A stretch of 64,000 nt of DNA from Unio delphinus (GCA_029339505.1 JAQISU010000233.1:2092001-2156000); one strand, 5' to 3'. Counted from the stretch's first letter, positions 12,325 to 24,200 are shown. The notes: generated from the letters alone by a model not told the origin. Program-made: numbers and translations.

Positions 12325-13330
12325 TCAGTTTAATTGCTTACTTAAATCCGCTACGAATTCCACGTACCACACCACTGAAACCGTAGCTAAATTCTTATCA
12401 GTGGATGTTATCGTGAACTCTTCAGATGTATCCTTATCGATGATTGTTGATACTACATTATTGACTCCAGATGAACTCGACGATGAAATATTAGCTTGAG
12501 TCGGCGACGTTATTGTTAATCGATAAATACCTTTGACAGCTGCAGTGACATGTAAAATATTATTCGTAGGAGTCCACGCAAATGATCCGTGTTGAATAGT
12601 GTATACTGCGTTGTTGGTTTTCGCATGAGGAATTTTTATTTTATCAACGATTGCTGCCATCCTTCTTCCATCCTCTATGATGGCATTATTGACCGTTTTG
12701 AGATCATCGATGGATTTCTTAATATCAGGGAGTTTTATGTCTAGTTTATCGAATGTGGTTCCAAGAAATTTATCTATAATGTTTTTAAGAAAAATTCAAA
12801 ACTGTTTCACATGTTCTTCATATCGCGATTGAAGTGTTGCAAATTCCAACATAGAATCTTTTATCGAGCTGAATTTCGGTGTGGTCACACGTGGATCAAC
12901 CAAAAATTTTACTATGGGTTTATCGATGTTGATTACGATGGATTTTTGTAATTCAGTAAATTTATTAAATACAACTATATGATCGTTGTATTTATCGCGT
13001 AGAGCTTTTAATGGTTCTAAATCGTCAATTCGTTTCGTAAGCGTTGACATAAGTACACCCGGTTTGAGTTTACCCTGATTGGAAAATAGCCATATAGTAT
13101 CCTCTGTTACGTCTCGTCGTTTAACTAAAATATCATCAAGAGAAACATTACTAGTTTTCAATTTACCCTGACGATCTTGAAATAAAACTATTTCATCGAA
13201 ATCAACCCTAGCTAAGTTCAGCGTTTCAGGTATTTCATCTTCGATGAGTTTTTTTTACATCACTGGTTGCAACACCATCAGGTTCGGGTTTCTTCAGCGT
13301 TGATAAAGGTCTTCCCCAAATATCAATCAT
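12325..13330 (-). pseudogene. Fibre-like protein, cassette copy B
   Basis: ATG at 13330 starts MIDIWGRPLSTLKKPEPDG, like the attachment tails of virus fibres. A slip in an A-run near 13255 breaks the frame. The shaft (13161-12796) contains two QGKLK repeats and long amphipathic helices, and another break follows near 12795. The head (12660-12325) has VYTIQHGSFAWTP, HVTAAVKGIYRLTI and the WYVEFVADLSKQLN end. The same head occurs in copies A, C and D. It is probably a homotrimeric attachment fibre; no known adhesin fold was recognised. Confidence 0.6.
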
Positions 13331-13354
13331 GTCATTGTAAAAATCTTATTCTCT

Positions 13355-13797
13355 CTAAAATCCTTTGGATTTACAGCGATTGCTAGTATACTCATTCACA
13401 TCTACATGGAGTGGCTTTGGGCTGGATGAAATAGCGTCAAGGACATTCAATACTTCGTTATTGCCGCATATTAGTGGGTCATTCATTGTTTGTGTTGGTA
13501 ACGTGGAATACCAACAAGGAAATCTACGATTGAAACTCTTTGAGTTTCCTATATAACGCATAAATTTTTTCGACATCGCTAATCCATATAAGTCAAAATA
13601 AACAATTCCACGTGGATCAATCGCGTATGCAGCCCAGCGAGTTCTAGGTCCGGTGCTATTATCGAGATTAATGACACCCGTTTCAAAGTCATTGGAATTT
13701 GCCGGCAACTGATCTTTCATAAATACACCTCTGAAATTCTTAATCGCGTGTTTTTTTTAGCAGTATCAACTAAATCAAAATTGGACATAGGAACCAT
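13355..13797 (-). pseudogene. Adenain-like cysteine protease of element 1, catalytically broken
   Basis: ATG at 13797 and a frameshift near 13735 lead into a frame with NLDNSTGPRTRWAAY and GIVYFDLYG. In adenain/Ulp1-type virion maturation proteases these positions hold the GTHW (catalytic His) and YFDSYG (Asp) motifs; here the His position is Arg and the Ser after Asp is Leu. The segment expected to carry the catalytic Cys has lost its usual pattern. The gene lies between the fibre and the capsid cluster, as expected for a maturation protease. It was assigned by motif order and spacing. Confidence 0.6.
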
Positions 13798-13897
13798 AGA
13801 TTCTCGAACTAGTAAACCGTTCCCGGTATTCTCAGGCCCGATCCGTGAACGGATCCGCCATTGTACCAAGTGGGTGGGGTTCTTGGTAATCTTAGAC

Positions 13898-14270
13898 CTT
13901 TTCCCTTTTTTTATATCCTTTCCCGGCTGCTTTCTTTAGTGCCATTCCTGCCGCGGTACCAACGGCTCCTAACGCTTCCACTTTAGTTACCGCTGGGGCC
14001 GCTGACGCAATCAACGCTGAAATCGCAACTAACAACGGGAATATACCACCGGTTTTTATCATGTTGGCCACCGCAGCCTTCGAGAATGTAATTTGAACCC
14101 CTCTCTGTTTCTTTAGCGCGTCATTGAAATGTTTTTTTCTGACGAGTTCATCAGCGATAATTTATTCGCCCTGCCATTCATTTTATTGGGTTTCAGCGTT
14201 ATTGTGGTTCCACATTCTTTAGCTGATTCCGATTACAATTTTTTAATCTGACCAGGATATATAACACAGA
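13898..14270 (-). pseudogene. Hydrophobic TGG-containing virion protein (pX-like), element 1
   Basis: An uninterrupted stretch (about 14125-13898) reads GVQITFSKAAVANMIKTGG, then a long Ala/Ile-rich hydrophobic helix, then a lysine-rich tail ending KKREKV. Upstream (14270-14130) another frame gives a related β-type segment. Polinton-type elements commonly encode a protein with short TITL/ITFS-like strands, a GG turn and a membrane-active helix. The role in capsid entry or assembly is inferred. Confidence 0.45.
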
Positions 14271-14282
14271 TTTATCTAATTG

Positions 14283-15675
14283 TTACATGTTTTTCACTGG
14301 TGCATCGACGATTCTCATTCCTCCACCAACACCTTCGAGTAGCATTGATTTATCACGGAGAATGACAGCAACCGCTCTATTATTCGGAACAAGGACAACA
14401 CCCTCTGCATTAGTCGGACGAGTTACACGAGCTCGGAAGTGTATATCAACGACGGATTGTCTCATTAAATCAAGATATTCCAGCGAAAAGTAATAAATCG
14501 GATACAGATTTTTAAAATCCAACTGTCATATTTGTAGACGAGTATCAACATTTTGATTGCGTCCCATATATGATAACAGGCGATGATACGCGCGTGCTAT
14601 TTGGTTGGTATTATGATCAAGTAGTATATCCTCGGATGGTTCCTGTTGTCCGTTTATTCTCAGCGAGACTTCATTAACACCTATATGATCAAATATCATA
14701 TGACTGCGTTGTTTAATCGCTCAATATTCTGTTGCATAATAAATATATGACGCGGAGCTGAAACACTTTGTTTTGATGCCAAGTGCCATGTAAGTGTACC
14801 ATCAATGTTTGAATCCATGGTATCCGTTATTGTTGTTAGCCAACTTAACAATGATTTTCCTCCTTGATCCATGAATGATAGTAATCGTTGTTTTGTTGCC
14901 ATTGATGGAGTCAGCGTTGGCATCCACAGTGATAGTTTTTTATAATAACTTTACCGGCAGCAACACCATCGCCGCGCCAGACTGCATTATCGTCAGTACC
15001 CTTTCGCACGAGTGCTACTGTATGTTTCGCTCCATAGTTAACGTTTTTGACGTTTCTACAAAATCCAAATATATGATGCAGTGGAATCACGCATGAAAAC
15101 TGTCGACGCTGTCCTTGCAACGTTGCTACGCGTGTTGCAAACCCTAGCTTGTGATTAGGGTTAATATCTTCAACATCAAATGTACCAGCTGGTCTGGTAT
15201 ATCCGGCTGACGCTGGATCAACTGCATTATCTCTTGTTGCCTTTACTCTAGTATAATTAGCGTGCAAAGGGTGATCATTAATATCTTTTGCGAACACCAT
15301 AGATGGACCCGCTGATCTTGTATAGTAATCGGAATATCTCGCTAACCCGAGTATTCTTGTGGCAATATCAACCTTACGCTCAATAGATTCGATTTCTTTT
15401 TCATCAATGAGATATTTAGTGCTTTCAAATAGCGCCATGATTCCATTGTTAACAAAACCAACTCGAATAGTTGGGTTAATGTCATATGGTGTATTAACTG
15501 TAACATCTGTTACGAGTTCACCTTCGACTTCGATGAACGCTTCACACGGTAGAAAGTATTTACTGGTATCATGGACTTGAAGTTCAATTCTTCCTCGAAG
15601 ATTTGGTTGTACTACGTGATAAGAATAAAATTGATAATCGCGTACAGAACCATCCGTGAGCACTGGGGCGTCCAT
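14283..15675 (-). pseudogene. Major-capsid-like protein of element 1
   Basis: ATG at 15675. The first 254 codons are intact: MDAPVLTDGSVRDYQFYSYH at the N-terminus, then a β-rich region with TSKYFLPCEAFIEVEG, GFVNNGIMALFES and FSCVIPLHHIFGF. A frameshift at about 14915 leads to 14923-14696 and another near 14690 to 14522-14283, ending …MRIVDAPVKNM. The total is about 460 residues. I recall a widespread invertebrate protein family with this N-terminus and a closing β segment of this kind, interpreted as a double-jelly-roll capsid distinct from the hexon of element 2. A truncated second copy lies at 21049-21208. Confidence 0.6.
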
Positions 15676-15775
15676 GTCAAATGCGATATCTGGCAGGTAC
15701 CTGTTTGAACATTTTTATTATATACCTGCCGGTCTAAATCGGAAAATCTCTGAAAATCATCATCGTGGACTTTTT

Positions 15776-16210
15776 TTAAGCCACTCCCGCTATCATATTT
15801 GCTGTTATGTTATCTTGATCGTGTTGATTTGTCAATGAAGACGATGTCGCCAACGACGCTAGTTTTGCATCTACTGCATTATTTATTATTTTACTAACAC
15901 TTACAGAAATCACAACTGTAGACGGTAATGGTTTCTTTCTCCGTCGAACTAACGCTGCTAGTTTATCTTTCACGGTTGAAAACGCCTTCCCGGCAGCATC
16001 ACCAACAGCGCTAATACCCTTATCTCTGATAACATCAATGGCTTTCATTGATAGTTGTATTGCTAGCGGCGCTACTTTTGGAGCCTTTCTTGCAAATAAT
16101 TCTGCAATGGTAACACCGAGACCATCTCTATAGTATGCGTTATATTCTGGTAATCGTGAGTTTACCACGTAAACGTTAGTTGATTTATCATGGTTGTAGT
16201 ATATGATCAT
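15776..16210 (-). CDS. pVI-like small virion protein of element 1
   Basis: One of the few intact frames: 144 codons from ATG at 16210. An N-terminal VYVVNSRLPEYNAYYRDGLG segment is followed by an amphipathic helix region (AIDVIRDKGISAVGDAAGKA), a basic patch RRRKKP and a Ser/Thr-rich tail. The 'small tail, then RG-flanked amphipathic helix' design is that of pVI/pX-type membrane-lytic minor capsid proteins in Polintons. It lies directly upstream of the major-capsid-like gene on the same strand. The paralogue at 21315-21751 is more degraded. Confidence 0.5.
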   Translation of the reverse strand: MIIYYNHDKSTNVYVVNSRLPEYNAYYRDGLGVTIAELFARKAPKVAPLAIQLSMKAIDVIRDKGISAVGDAAGKAFSTVKDKLAALVRRRKKPLPSTVVISVSVSKIINNAVDAKLASLATSSSLTNQHDQDNITANMIAGVA

Positions 16211-16261
16211 TCTTTTTCAATTACTAGTAATTCAATTATTATTTATCTAATGTGGTTTGAT

Positions 16262-17395
16262 GATTAATCACTATGATAACCACCATGGCTATCACCATGG
16301 TGGTGTTCCACTAACTCGTCAATGAAATCTCGGTATGTTGCTATGTCCATGATACCGCCTTGAAATAAACGCCTGCAGATATCAGCTGCTTCATTAATTA
16401 TTTCGGCGGAGTTATTTCCAACTCGTTTTCCTCCAATGAGAACTTCTAATCGTGATATATCACTGAGAATATTACAAGGACAACTAATTAAACCACTACC
16501 TGAAATTCCCCTTGGAATTCCCCCAAGAGTCTCACTGGAAAATCTTTGATTTTCTGAAAATCCCCGCCATGTTTTCTTGGTAATATCGGTTGCACCTTCA
16601 ACTTGGGTGGGTTGGGATCCAAAGGGTGCAACTGGTGTCGTTGGGTTTTCTATTTGATATATCAGCTTTTCAAGTCTCTCAAATTCTTTATCTTTATGTG
16701 GTAATTAAGACCGACCAATTTTTGCCAAATAAAGTTTTGTTTTCTAATCTTTCCTACTAGTTATAGCATCTTTATATCCTTCGTTCATATATTTTTCTCG
16801 CTGATCCCTTGGAAATGAATCGACGATAAATCTGGCGAAATCTTTATCAATCTTAAAAATTTTTTTTTGATATAATCTATCGTATCACTTTTAAATTTCA
16901 TTTTATGGTCAAGATTTCTTTGTTCTATTTTACTTTTTTGTTCTTCTTCAGTTGGTTTAGGTGATGTGATAGGTGGTGGTATACTAGGAAGTTCTTCAAG
17001 AAGTTCTTGTTGTTGCTGAAGTTCTTCTTGAAGTTGTCGTTCTTGTTCTTCTCGTTGTCTTACAGCAGTTATTATATCACCAGGAAGTGTTTTAAAGATT
17101 TTTTTGTTTGTTTAGATCTTCTTGCTATTTTTTCGAGTTCATTAAGAATAGGTCTTTCTGTTCTCTTCCCTTCCTCAGGGATATCCCCGTATATAGCTCA
17201 CTCAGTGGCTGATTTTACATCTTTGGTAGCGCTAATTAACGGTTTAAATAATACCTCGGACCCTAAAGTAAAATCAAGCTGAAACCTTTGTCGCTGCTGT
17301 AATTTTTCGCGTACACGATCACGTACTGGAACAAATTTTTTAATAGCATCCAGTCTTTCTCTCGCTAATCGGATGATTAATGCTTCATTGATCAT
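16262..17395 (-). pseudogene. Helical element protein of unknown function, copy 1
   Basis: ATG at 17395: MINEALIIRLARERLDAIKK, a basic helix, then a conserved LFKPLISATKDV segment. A degraded glutamine-rich and lysine-rich middle follows. The C-terminal part, about 16690-16262, is open for about 145 codons and contains GSGLISCPCNILSDI, EVLIGGKRVGNNS and a His-rich end. Copy 2 (21800-23019) has the same order. I recall similar proteins in other animal Polinton-like elements but know no function; a structural or scaffolding role is a guess. Confidence 0.45.
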
Positions 17396-17929
17396 TATTG
17401 AAACAGAAGAGCTATTGTTGAAATCGAAGATTTTCCATGAAAATCCTACTGATTTTTCATCCGAAGGATGTCAACGAAGATTTTCAAAGTAATTTCAAAA
17501 TCGATATTCTCTAAATTATTCCTTCGGTTTTTACCTACAGAAGCAATGATGACTTTTTAGTCATTTTGGTCATTTTTTAACCATTTTTGATGAAAATCCG
17601 TTGGAATCTATACGATTTTAGTGAAAATGTCATGGAAAATCGATTTTCTCTAAATGAATTACTTGGGTTTTTACCCTAAAAAAAACCCAGAATGGTCATA
17701 AAACGACTAAAAAGGTCAAAAAATTACCAAAATCAGTCAAAAAACGACAAAAATATGTATTTCAGAAATAATAAACCAAAAAAAAGTGTTTTACTATATT
17801 TTATAACTTCCCTGTATTCCAGTATAAAATTTCAACGCGTTTGTTTGTTAGTTGAATGGGCATACCGGTATTTGTCATTGGTCGCGTGCAGCTAGTATAG
17901 AATTTCACCGCGTTTGTTTGACTAAAAAC

Positions 17930-18375
17930 TACCTTATCGGTTGAATGGGTTTACCTGTATTCTACATGTCTGACAGTGAAGTATTTTACACACAGTTATA
18001 CAACAGCAGCTCTTAAGGGGTATTTTCATTTTTTTCAATTAGATTCTTTATATCTTTGACCTTCGAATTTATTATTTTTTTTGTTTTATAATCTCGTCCC
18101 AACATCTCTTCTTGCCCGTTCCACGATAGTACATAACAGAATAAACAAACGAACATCTTCACAATAAACAAGACAGTCACGGATAGAAGTCTGAATCCGC
18201 TTTACAGCGCATACTTTTTTGAAAGGGTATATTTGTTATTAATAATCGCAAATTTAATATCTTCAAAGTCGAACATAATTTGATCAGCACTTAAAGTCTC
18301 TGATAATTGAATCCCTTGATTTTTTTAAATTGATAATCTGATTAATATTTTCATAATTCAAATCATATATAATTA
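17930..18375 (-). pseudogene. Decayed copy of the 23.3-23.75 kb gene
   Basis: The minus-strand frames start MNYENINQII just as at 23748 and then break up repeatedly. Nucleotide similarity to 23263-23757 is clear over most of the length. No function can be proposed. Confidence 0.5.
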
Positions 18376-18787
18376 TATATCTTTAATACAAAAATAAATA
18401 GTAACTTATAATGAGCGGTTATCAATAATTGGGTCCCTTATTAGACCTTTGTGTCTTTCATAGGGTCCTTCATTGAGAGTATTTTTCTATGTTTGTTATA
18501 TTCAGAGATTTTTTCTGTTGGTGGTTTATCTTTGTGAGATTTTCAATCTCGATTTGACCCTATGACTGTTTCTTTTAGCCGATAATTCATTCTGAATTAT
18601 CTTACAGAGTGACCATAATGTGACACAGAGCTTATTGCATCTATGGTTACTATTTATTTTGACGTCCATATCATATACCACAAAGCATATTCCCCGATAA
18701 GATATATAATTCGTCAAACGACGAATTAAAAATCTACGATGGTATGTTAGGGGGATGGGCGTCAACGTGGCGGGGGAGGCTCTACAT

Positions 18788-18881
18788 TCATACGTGAGTA
18801 ATACAACCAGGTTGTAATGAATACAAAAGCAGTACCCATACAGTGTGGAACGTGTATAGGTTGTAATGTAATCACGTATGA
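18788..18881. repeat. Long inverted repeat, copy 1
   Basis: Arms at 18788-18808 and 18859-18881 are near-perfect reverse complements beginning TCATACGTGA. The corresponding place in the second copy (24201-24309) has longer, nearly perfect arms, and the spacer (AATACAAAAG…AGTACCCATA) is conserved too. It may be a replication or transcription control site between the structural genes and the HNH/polymerase side. Confidence 0.6.
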
Positions 18882-19195
18882 TTTTCAACCGCTTAAAAAC
18901 CACCAGTAATATCATAGACGACTTAGTATGTAAGCTACTCAATACACGGAAGTCAAACATGGAGGTGTGTGATTTTATTCTTTTGTGTACTAATACTGAT
19001 CATTGACAACGCTGAATTAACATCGATTACTTTAAAAAGCACTAAAAAATGAATACAATTGTTTGTAAACACTTTGTTGCTGATTTGTTTTCTTTCAGCG
19101 CGCGAATAATTGATTATACCACTGAGAATCATGACAGCGAAATCAACCAATCAAAAACTACCATTGAAATTAGATGACAGTGTTTCAACCATAAC
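18882..19195. other. Conserved non-coding stretch, copy 1
   Basis: No gene is seen. The sequence parallels 24310-24650 in the second copy closely, including GATCATTGACAACGCTGAA and ATCATGACAGCGAAATCAACC. Such conservation outside coding sequence may simply reflect recent duplication. Confidence 0.5.
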
Positions 19196-19752
19196 TCTCG
19201 TTAGGACGAGACTGTACTGGGACGAGTTATCCCCCTTAATGCAAAATACACATAATGCAAAACATGATTAGATGTAAATAAATCGAATTTTATTCCTGAA
19301 AAGCTTCGAAAAAGAAGACTGATAAATTCCCCCTGCTGCTCTTCGTACTGAGGGCATACAAATATCGAAGCATTTACCGGCTTCATTCATAGATGGAAAT
19401 ATTTTTTCTTCATTAGTTGCTGTATTAAATGATTTTACGGGCCTTGCTTGTTTTGCATGTTTACCAGTTTTTCCAGATGCAGTATTCTCACTCTATGTAA
19501 CAGCTCTTAGATTACACAATTTGTTATTTTGAGGGCATGCATCAACGTGATCAATTAAAAAAAAAACATCTTTGATCAATCCGTTATGACATTCGAAGAC
19601 GAAACGATGATTGAGATACATTTTTCCTCCAGAGTTAAACATCAAATATTCCATATTATTCACAACACCTTCAGCCTGCGATGTCTGATAATACCGTCAC
19701 GAGATGCTTCATAATCACTAATCAGAGGATGTGATCGGAATTCTTGGTTCAT
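19196..19752 (-). pseudogene. HNH endonuclease-like gene, copy 1 (decayed)
   Basis: ATG at 19752 (MNQEFRSHPL…). Fragments of the copy-2 protein can be followed in shifting frames: EASRDGI, a DHV region, SENTASGKTG, RPVKSFNTATNE and FDICMPSVRR. The HNH core is destroyed by several breaks. Codon 6 is CGA here, whereas copy 2 has TGA. Confidence 0.55.
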
Positions 19753-19789
19753 TTATATGTAATACTAGTATTTGTCTAATTCATTTTTT

Positions 19790-20128
19790 GGCCTAATCAT
19801 ACTTGAGAATCTCTCAATATAGTCTTGGGGTGTTCTTATAATTTTATCGTTGGCGCTATCAAAGGGCGCTGTCAACGACTCCGTCAACGACATTATTGGA
19901 GTTCTTGATTCTTTTGTCATAATAACGCTTCAACTCTCTATATCGTTTGCCACTACAACGAAGACATAACTGTTATTTTCCTCTAACCCCTACCCCACAT
20001 CGAATATATGAAATCGGGCCAAGTCTTCCTCGACGAACACTTTGCATATGATATCCACAGAATTCATTTCCGCATGATTTGTTACACGGAGTCGTTGATC
20101 CAATCATAAGCCATTTGCAATGATTCAT
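19790..20128 (-). pseudogene. Small zinc-ribbon protein, copy 1
   Basis: ATG at 20128 opens MNHCKWLMIGSTTPCNKSC, followed by GNEFCGYH, with cysteine and histidine spacing suited to zinc. The second part (about 20040-19790) parallels the CIQCG…CLGCG ribbon of copy 2 but has lost one cysteine (SYIRCG) and is frameshifted. It is transcribed away from the polymerase gene across a 43-base gap. No function is known. Confidence 0.5.
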
Positions 20129-20171
20129 TATATAATAAATTCTCTATTTAAATACTTGTTTTAATTATAGC
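20129..20171. promoter_or_regulatory. 43-bp divergent promoter, copy 1
   Basis: AT-rich gap between the ATG of the zinc-ribbon gene (minus) and the ATG of the polymerase (plus). It contains TATATAATAAAT and CTATTTAAATAC. Length and sequence match 25513-25555. Confidence 0.5.
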
Positions 20172-21048
20172 ATGGAGGAATTCGAGAGATTATCAGCAAT
20201 TAAGCCTTTGAAAAATGCTAAATTTAATCTTGATAGAGTCTATGATATACCAAAAAATCTAATAGACGATAGAATCATATTAGGTAAAATCAGTGATTGC
20301 TTTGTTGAATTTTACCGAGATGAAGCATCTCATACGTGGTCAACATTTCGAATTATCCACCATGATGTCAATGTACCCACAATCGATGCTACCATGAACA
20401 ACGAAAGAGCAGCTGAGATATTTTCACATCTTGGGAGGAAATCCAAAGGTGAATTGCAACGAATTCCCAACGATGGTATTTTTCAGAATAAAATTCATTA
20501 TGCAAAAGGAACCGGGAGAAGAGGAACCGGGAAAATGGATTATTAGGGATAAATACGACCCTGTATTGAATGATACAAAAAAAAACTGTTATTTTGAGTA
20601 GAAATTCTAAACCAGGACCTTTGACTGGAATTGACAAACCGTATTACGAGAATTCTTATCCAATAACAGCAGTTGTTTACGGGATATATCCGTTAAATAA
20701 TAAACCCTATTTTGCAAAACTAACTCCGATGAAATTATCATCGTCGTTGAATTGTGTAGTAGCACGCGTAATCGAACATTTCACAAATGCATCCCGAGGA
20801 AATAAATTGACTGATCTAAGACGCAAAGAAATTACCGAGTGGGAATTAAGAGTGAAAGCGCACGGGGCAACAATTCAGGATATAGCCAAATCGGAAACAT
20901 TATTAAGATTCCCAATATCAGTGTAATTGCGGACGTAACTAGCAAAGGGACGTATGTCAGTCGTAAAGACGCATTTATCTCCGACAGAACTAAATTAGGT
21001 ACAGTTGTTACTTACAACGACGGATACAATCCGTACAATACGAGTTCG
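20172..21048 (+). pseudogene. DNA polymerase N-terminal region with internal deletion, copy 1
   Basis: ATG at 20172 (MEEFERLSAIKPLKNAKFN). A frameshift at about 20550 leads into 20570-20926, which carries GIDKPYYENSYPIT, SSLNCVVARVIEHFTNAS and TLLRFPISV. Immediately after that (from about 20927) the sequence jumps to the region coding IADVTSKGTYVSR, which in copy 2 lies more than 1 kb downstream (27365). The polymerase palm was therefore removed by an internal deletion. The frame then stops at 21048, where a capsid-gene fragment in the opposite orientation begins. Confidence 0.7.
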
Positions 21049-21208
21049 CCTTCGATTTCAATAAACGCTTTACTCGGTAGAAAATATTTACTGGTATCAT
21101 GAATTTGAAGTTCGATTCTTGACCGAAGATCAGGTTAACCTGCATGATAAGAATAAAACTGATAATCTCGTACAAAATCATCCTTGAGCACTGGGGCGTC
21201 CATGTCAA
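21049..21208 (-). pseudogene. Major-capsid-like N-terminal fragment, copy 2
   Basis: Minus-strand frame starts MDAPVLKDDFVRDYQFYSYH and stops being homologous at 21049, where it abuts the truncated polymerase. It matches the first about 53 codons of the gene at 15675. This junction marks the boundary of the tandem duplication. Confidence 0.7.
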
Positions 21209-21314
21209 ATGCTGTATCAGGTACCCGTTTAAGCATTTTATTATATATTTGTCGGTCTAAATCGGAAAATCTTCGATGCTTTCATCGTCGACGTCGTCGT
21301 GATTTTTTAAACCA

Positions 21315-21751
21315 CTTCCTGCTAGCATATTTGCAGTGATATTATCCTAATCGTGTTGATTTGAATCTGTTAACGAAGACGCCAATGACGCTAGTTTTTG
21401 ATCTACTGCGTTGTTGATTATTTTACTAACACTTGCAGGCATCACTGTTGTAGACGGTAACGGTATTCCTTTGGATTTTCGCCGTCAAAATAGCGGTGCT
21501 AGTATATCATTCGCGGCTGAAAATGCTTTCCCGGCAGCATCACCAACGAAATTAATGCCCTTATCACGAATAACATCAATGGCTTTCAACGATAGCTCTT
21601 TTGCTACATGCGCTGCTTTTGGAGCCATTCTTGCAAATAATCCTGCAATGGTATCACCGAGACCATCACCATAGTATATGTTATATTCTGGCAATCGTGA
21701 GTTTACCACGTAGACGTTAGTTAGTTTATGATGGTTGTAATGTATGATCAT
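21315..21751 (-). pseudogene. pVI-like protein, copy 2
   Basis: ATG at 21751 reads MIIHYNHHKLTNVYVVNSRL and AIDVIRDKGINFVGDAAGKA, parallel to the intact gene at 16210. A stop near 21485 follows, and then a frame with VSKIINNAVD and a tail close to copy 1. Only the first 88 codons are continuous. Confidence 0.5.
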
Positions 21752-21799
21752 TCTTATTCAATTACTATTTATCGAATCGCTAAATCGTAAACGATTTCC

Positions 21800-22215
21800 A
21801 AACCTACGGATTTTCGACGAAGTCATCAGATGAAAAATCCAAAGGGTTTGAGTCGCTCTGATAACCATGATGGCGATAGACATCATGGTTATTTTCAACT
21901 AACTCGTTAAAGAAATTTCGATATGTGCTGATATTCAAGATGCCACCTTGAAATAACCGCCTGCAGATATCAGCTGCTTCATTAATTATTTCCAGTGAGT
22001 TATTTCCAGCTCGCCAACCTCATACAAGTACTTCTTATCGTGCTATATCGCTAAGAATATTACCGGGACAACTAACTGATACTCCCAGAGTTTCACTCTG
22101 GGAAAATCCCTTCCCGAATGTTTTTTAGCGATATCGGTTGCACCTTGAGAAGAGGGTTGCGATATATCAAAAAATTTTGATTGTTCTGGTAATCTAAGAA
22201 ATTCGTTATCCGATT

Positions 22216-22279
<64 letters not shown>

Positions 22280-23019
22280 TAGATGATTCAGCCCTTTATA
22301 TTGCTGATATATAATCCCTATATGTTTCATCATCTCCCTTTGCCATAGATGCACCTGTAAAAGCACGATACAATCCATTTTTCCATTCACTTTACTAGGG
22401 AGATTATACTCATCGTGGATATAACTTCTTCTCTGATAAAACTCCTATGGACAAATTTGCCTAATTCGTCAATAGAATCATTATTATTTTTTTTTAATTC
22501 ATCTTTTTTACCCGAACGAAATTTGTTAATGAATGAAACTCGTCCACTAGGAGTATCATCCTCCTTCTTCTCTTCTTCAGTTGGTGCGATAAGTGATGGT
22601 GGTCTACTAGCAAGTTCTTCTTGTTGCTCTCGTTGTTGTTGTTCTCGTTCTTGTTATTGTTGTTGTTCTCCTTCTTGTTGTCTTGCAACAGTTATTATAT
22701 CACCAGAAGGTGTTTTTAAAGATTTTTTTGTTTGTTTAGATCTTCTTGCTATTTTTTCAAGTTCACCAAGAAGAGGTCTCTCCGCTCTCGTCCCTTCCTT
22801 AGGGATATCCCCGTATACAGCTCGCTCAGTGGCTGATTTTACATCTCTGGTAGCGCTAATTAACGGTTTAAATAACTCTTCTGATGATAAAGCAAAATCG
22901 GTATAAAGGCTTTGTCGGTTTTGTAATATTTCACGTACACGATCACGGACTGGAATAAACATTTTAATAGCAACCAGTCTTTGTCGCGCCAATCGAGTGG
23001 TTAATGCTTCATTGGTCAT
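21800..23019 (-). pseudogene. Helical element protein of unknown function, copy 2
   Basis: ATG at 23019: MTNEALTTRLARQRLVAIKM, LFKPLISATRDVKSATERAV, KKSLKTPSGDIITVA, then a glutamine-rich coil. The coding frame is disrupted across a (CT)30 array (22217-22276). The C-terminal part (about 22090-21860) recovers LISCPGNILSDIA and EIINEAADICRRLFQGG. Domain order equals copy 1. Confidence 0.45.
22217..22276 (+). repeat. (CT)30 microsatellite
   Basis: Perfect dinucleotide array inside the decayed helical-protein gene, expanded after the gene lost function. Confidence 0.95.
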
Positions 23020-23262
23020 TATTGAAACAGTAAAGCAATTTTCTAATTATCGACTATGAGATTTTTGACCCCAACTAATTGGTAGTTTCATTGAAAATTA
23101 ATAAGCAATTTCAAAGTTGATTTTCTCTAAGTGAAATCCGAGGTTTTTACATTCAAAAAATGACCAAAATCAGTCAATGATGACAAAAAGATCTGAAAGA
23201 TATGTTACAACTTCTTGGCTGTAAACTTCACCGCTATTTTTGGGCTATACTTGTATTCCCAT

Positions 23263-23757
23263 TCATTGATAACGCGCGCAGCCAGTCGCTATTGTTTGAC
23301 TAAAAACTACCTTATCGGTTGAATGGTCATACCTGTATTCTGTCTGAGAGTGAAGTATTTTACACACAGCATATACAACAGGGGCTCTTAAAGGGTATTT
23401 TTCAATCTGTTCAATTAGATTCTTTATATCCCTGACCTTTGAATTTATCATTTTATTAGTTTCGTATTATCACCCCAAATCTCTTTTTACCCGCTCCACG
23501 ATAGTACATAACGGGACAAACACACTAACATCTTCACAATAAACAAGAGAGTCACGGATAGAAGTCTGAGTTCGCTTTATGAATGCATACTTCTTTGAAA
23601 GGGTGTACTTATTGTTAATAGTCGCAAACTCTATATCCTGATATTCTGACATAATTTGATCCACGTTTAAACCTTCTGATAATTGAATCCCTTGATGTTT
23701 CAGATTTGATATTTCATTTATAATCTGATTAATATTTTCATAATTCATATTATATAA
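23263..23757 (-). pseudogene. Short unknown element protein(s)
   Basis: ATG at 23748 opens MNYENINQIINEISNLKHQG and runs 92 codons of mixed helix to a stop near 23470. A second frame begins MINSKVRDIKNLIEQIEK (23451-23263). The decayed homologue in copy 1 (17930-18375) suggests a single original gene. I recognise no family. Confidence 0.35.
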
Positions 23758-23829
23758 TAATTATATATTTCTAACACAAGAAACAAAAAATTGGAGGTCA
23801 ATTTTGACTCGTTTTTTAGATTATATACC

Positions 23830-23983
23830 TAATTAAGGACAGCACAATGTCATTACCGCCGTTTCGTTAGGGTGGTTTCTAGGCAATACGAGTATACTTA
23901 ATTAAGGACAGCACAATGCCATTACTGCCGTTTCGTTAGGGTGGTTTCTAAGCACTACGAGTATACTTAATTAAGGACAGCAC
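23830..23983 (+). repeat. 69-bp tandem repeat with TTAATTAA motif
   Basis: TAATTAAGGACAGCAC starts at 23830, 23899 and 23968, giving two full units and a third start with an exact 69-base period. The same core reappears in the 34.04-34.09 kb flank of the cassette-C remnant. The palindromic TTAATTAA followed by RCAGCAC may be a protein-binding site. Confidence 0.8.
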
Positions 23984-24200
23984 AGGACAATAAACCCATT
24001 TGGAACCCCGGTAGGTGTAGTCATACATCTAAGGCACCCAGAGGTTGCACATATTAGACAGCACAACAATGAATGAATGGATGACGTCAATGACGTGATT
24101 ATACAATTCCCAATTCGAGTGTTATGGCGAATTGTATCAATGAATGAATGAATGACAATGGATGATATGGTTATATACAATGACGAAGGCGGGTCTATAT

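Noticed and set aside
18526..18960. 144-codon minus-strand ORF across the inverted repeat
   Set aside because: Not preserved in the second unit at 24.0-24.4 kb; probably fortuitous.
23830..23983. CRISPR-like spaced repeats
   Set aside because: The 69-bp units are contiguous imperfect copies, not short repeats separated by unique spacers; the context is eukaryotic.
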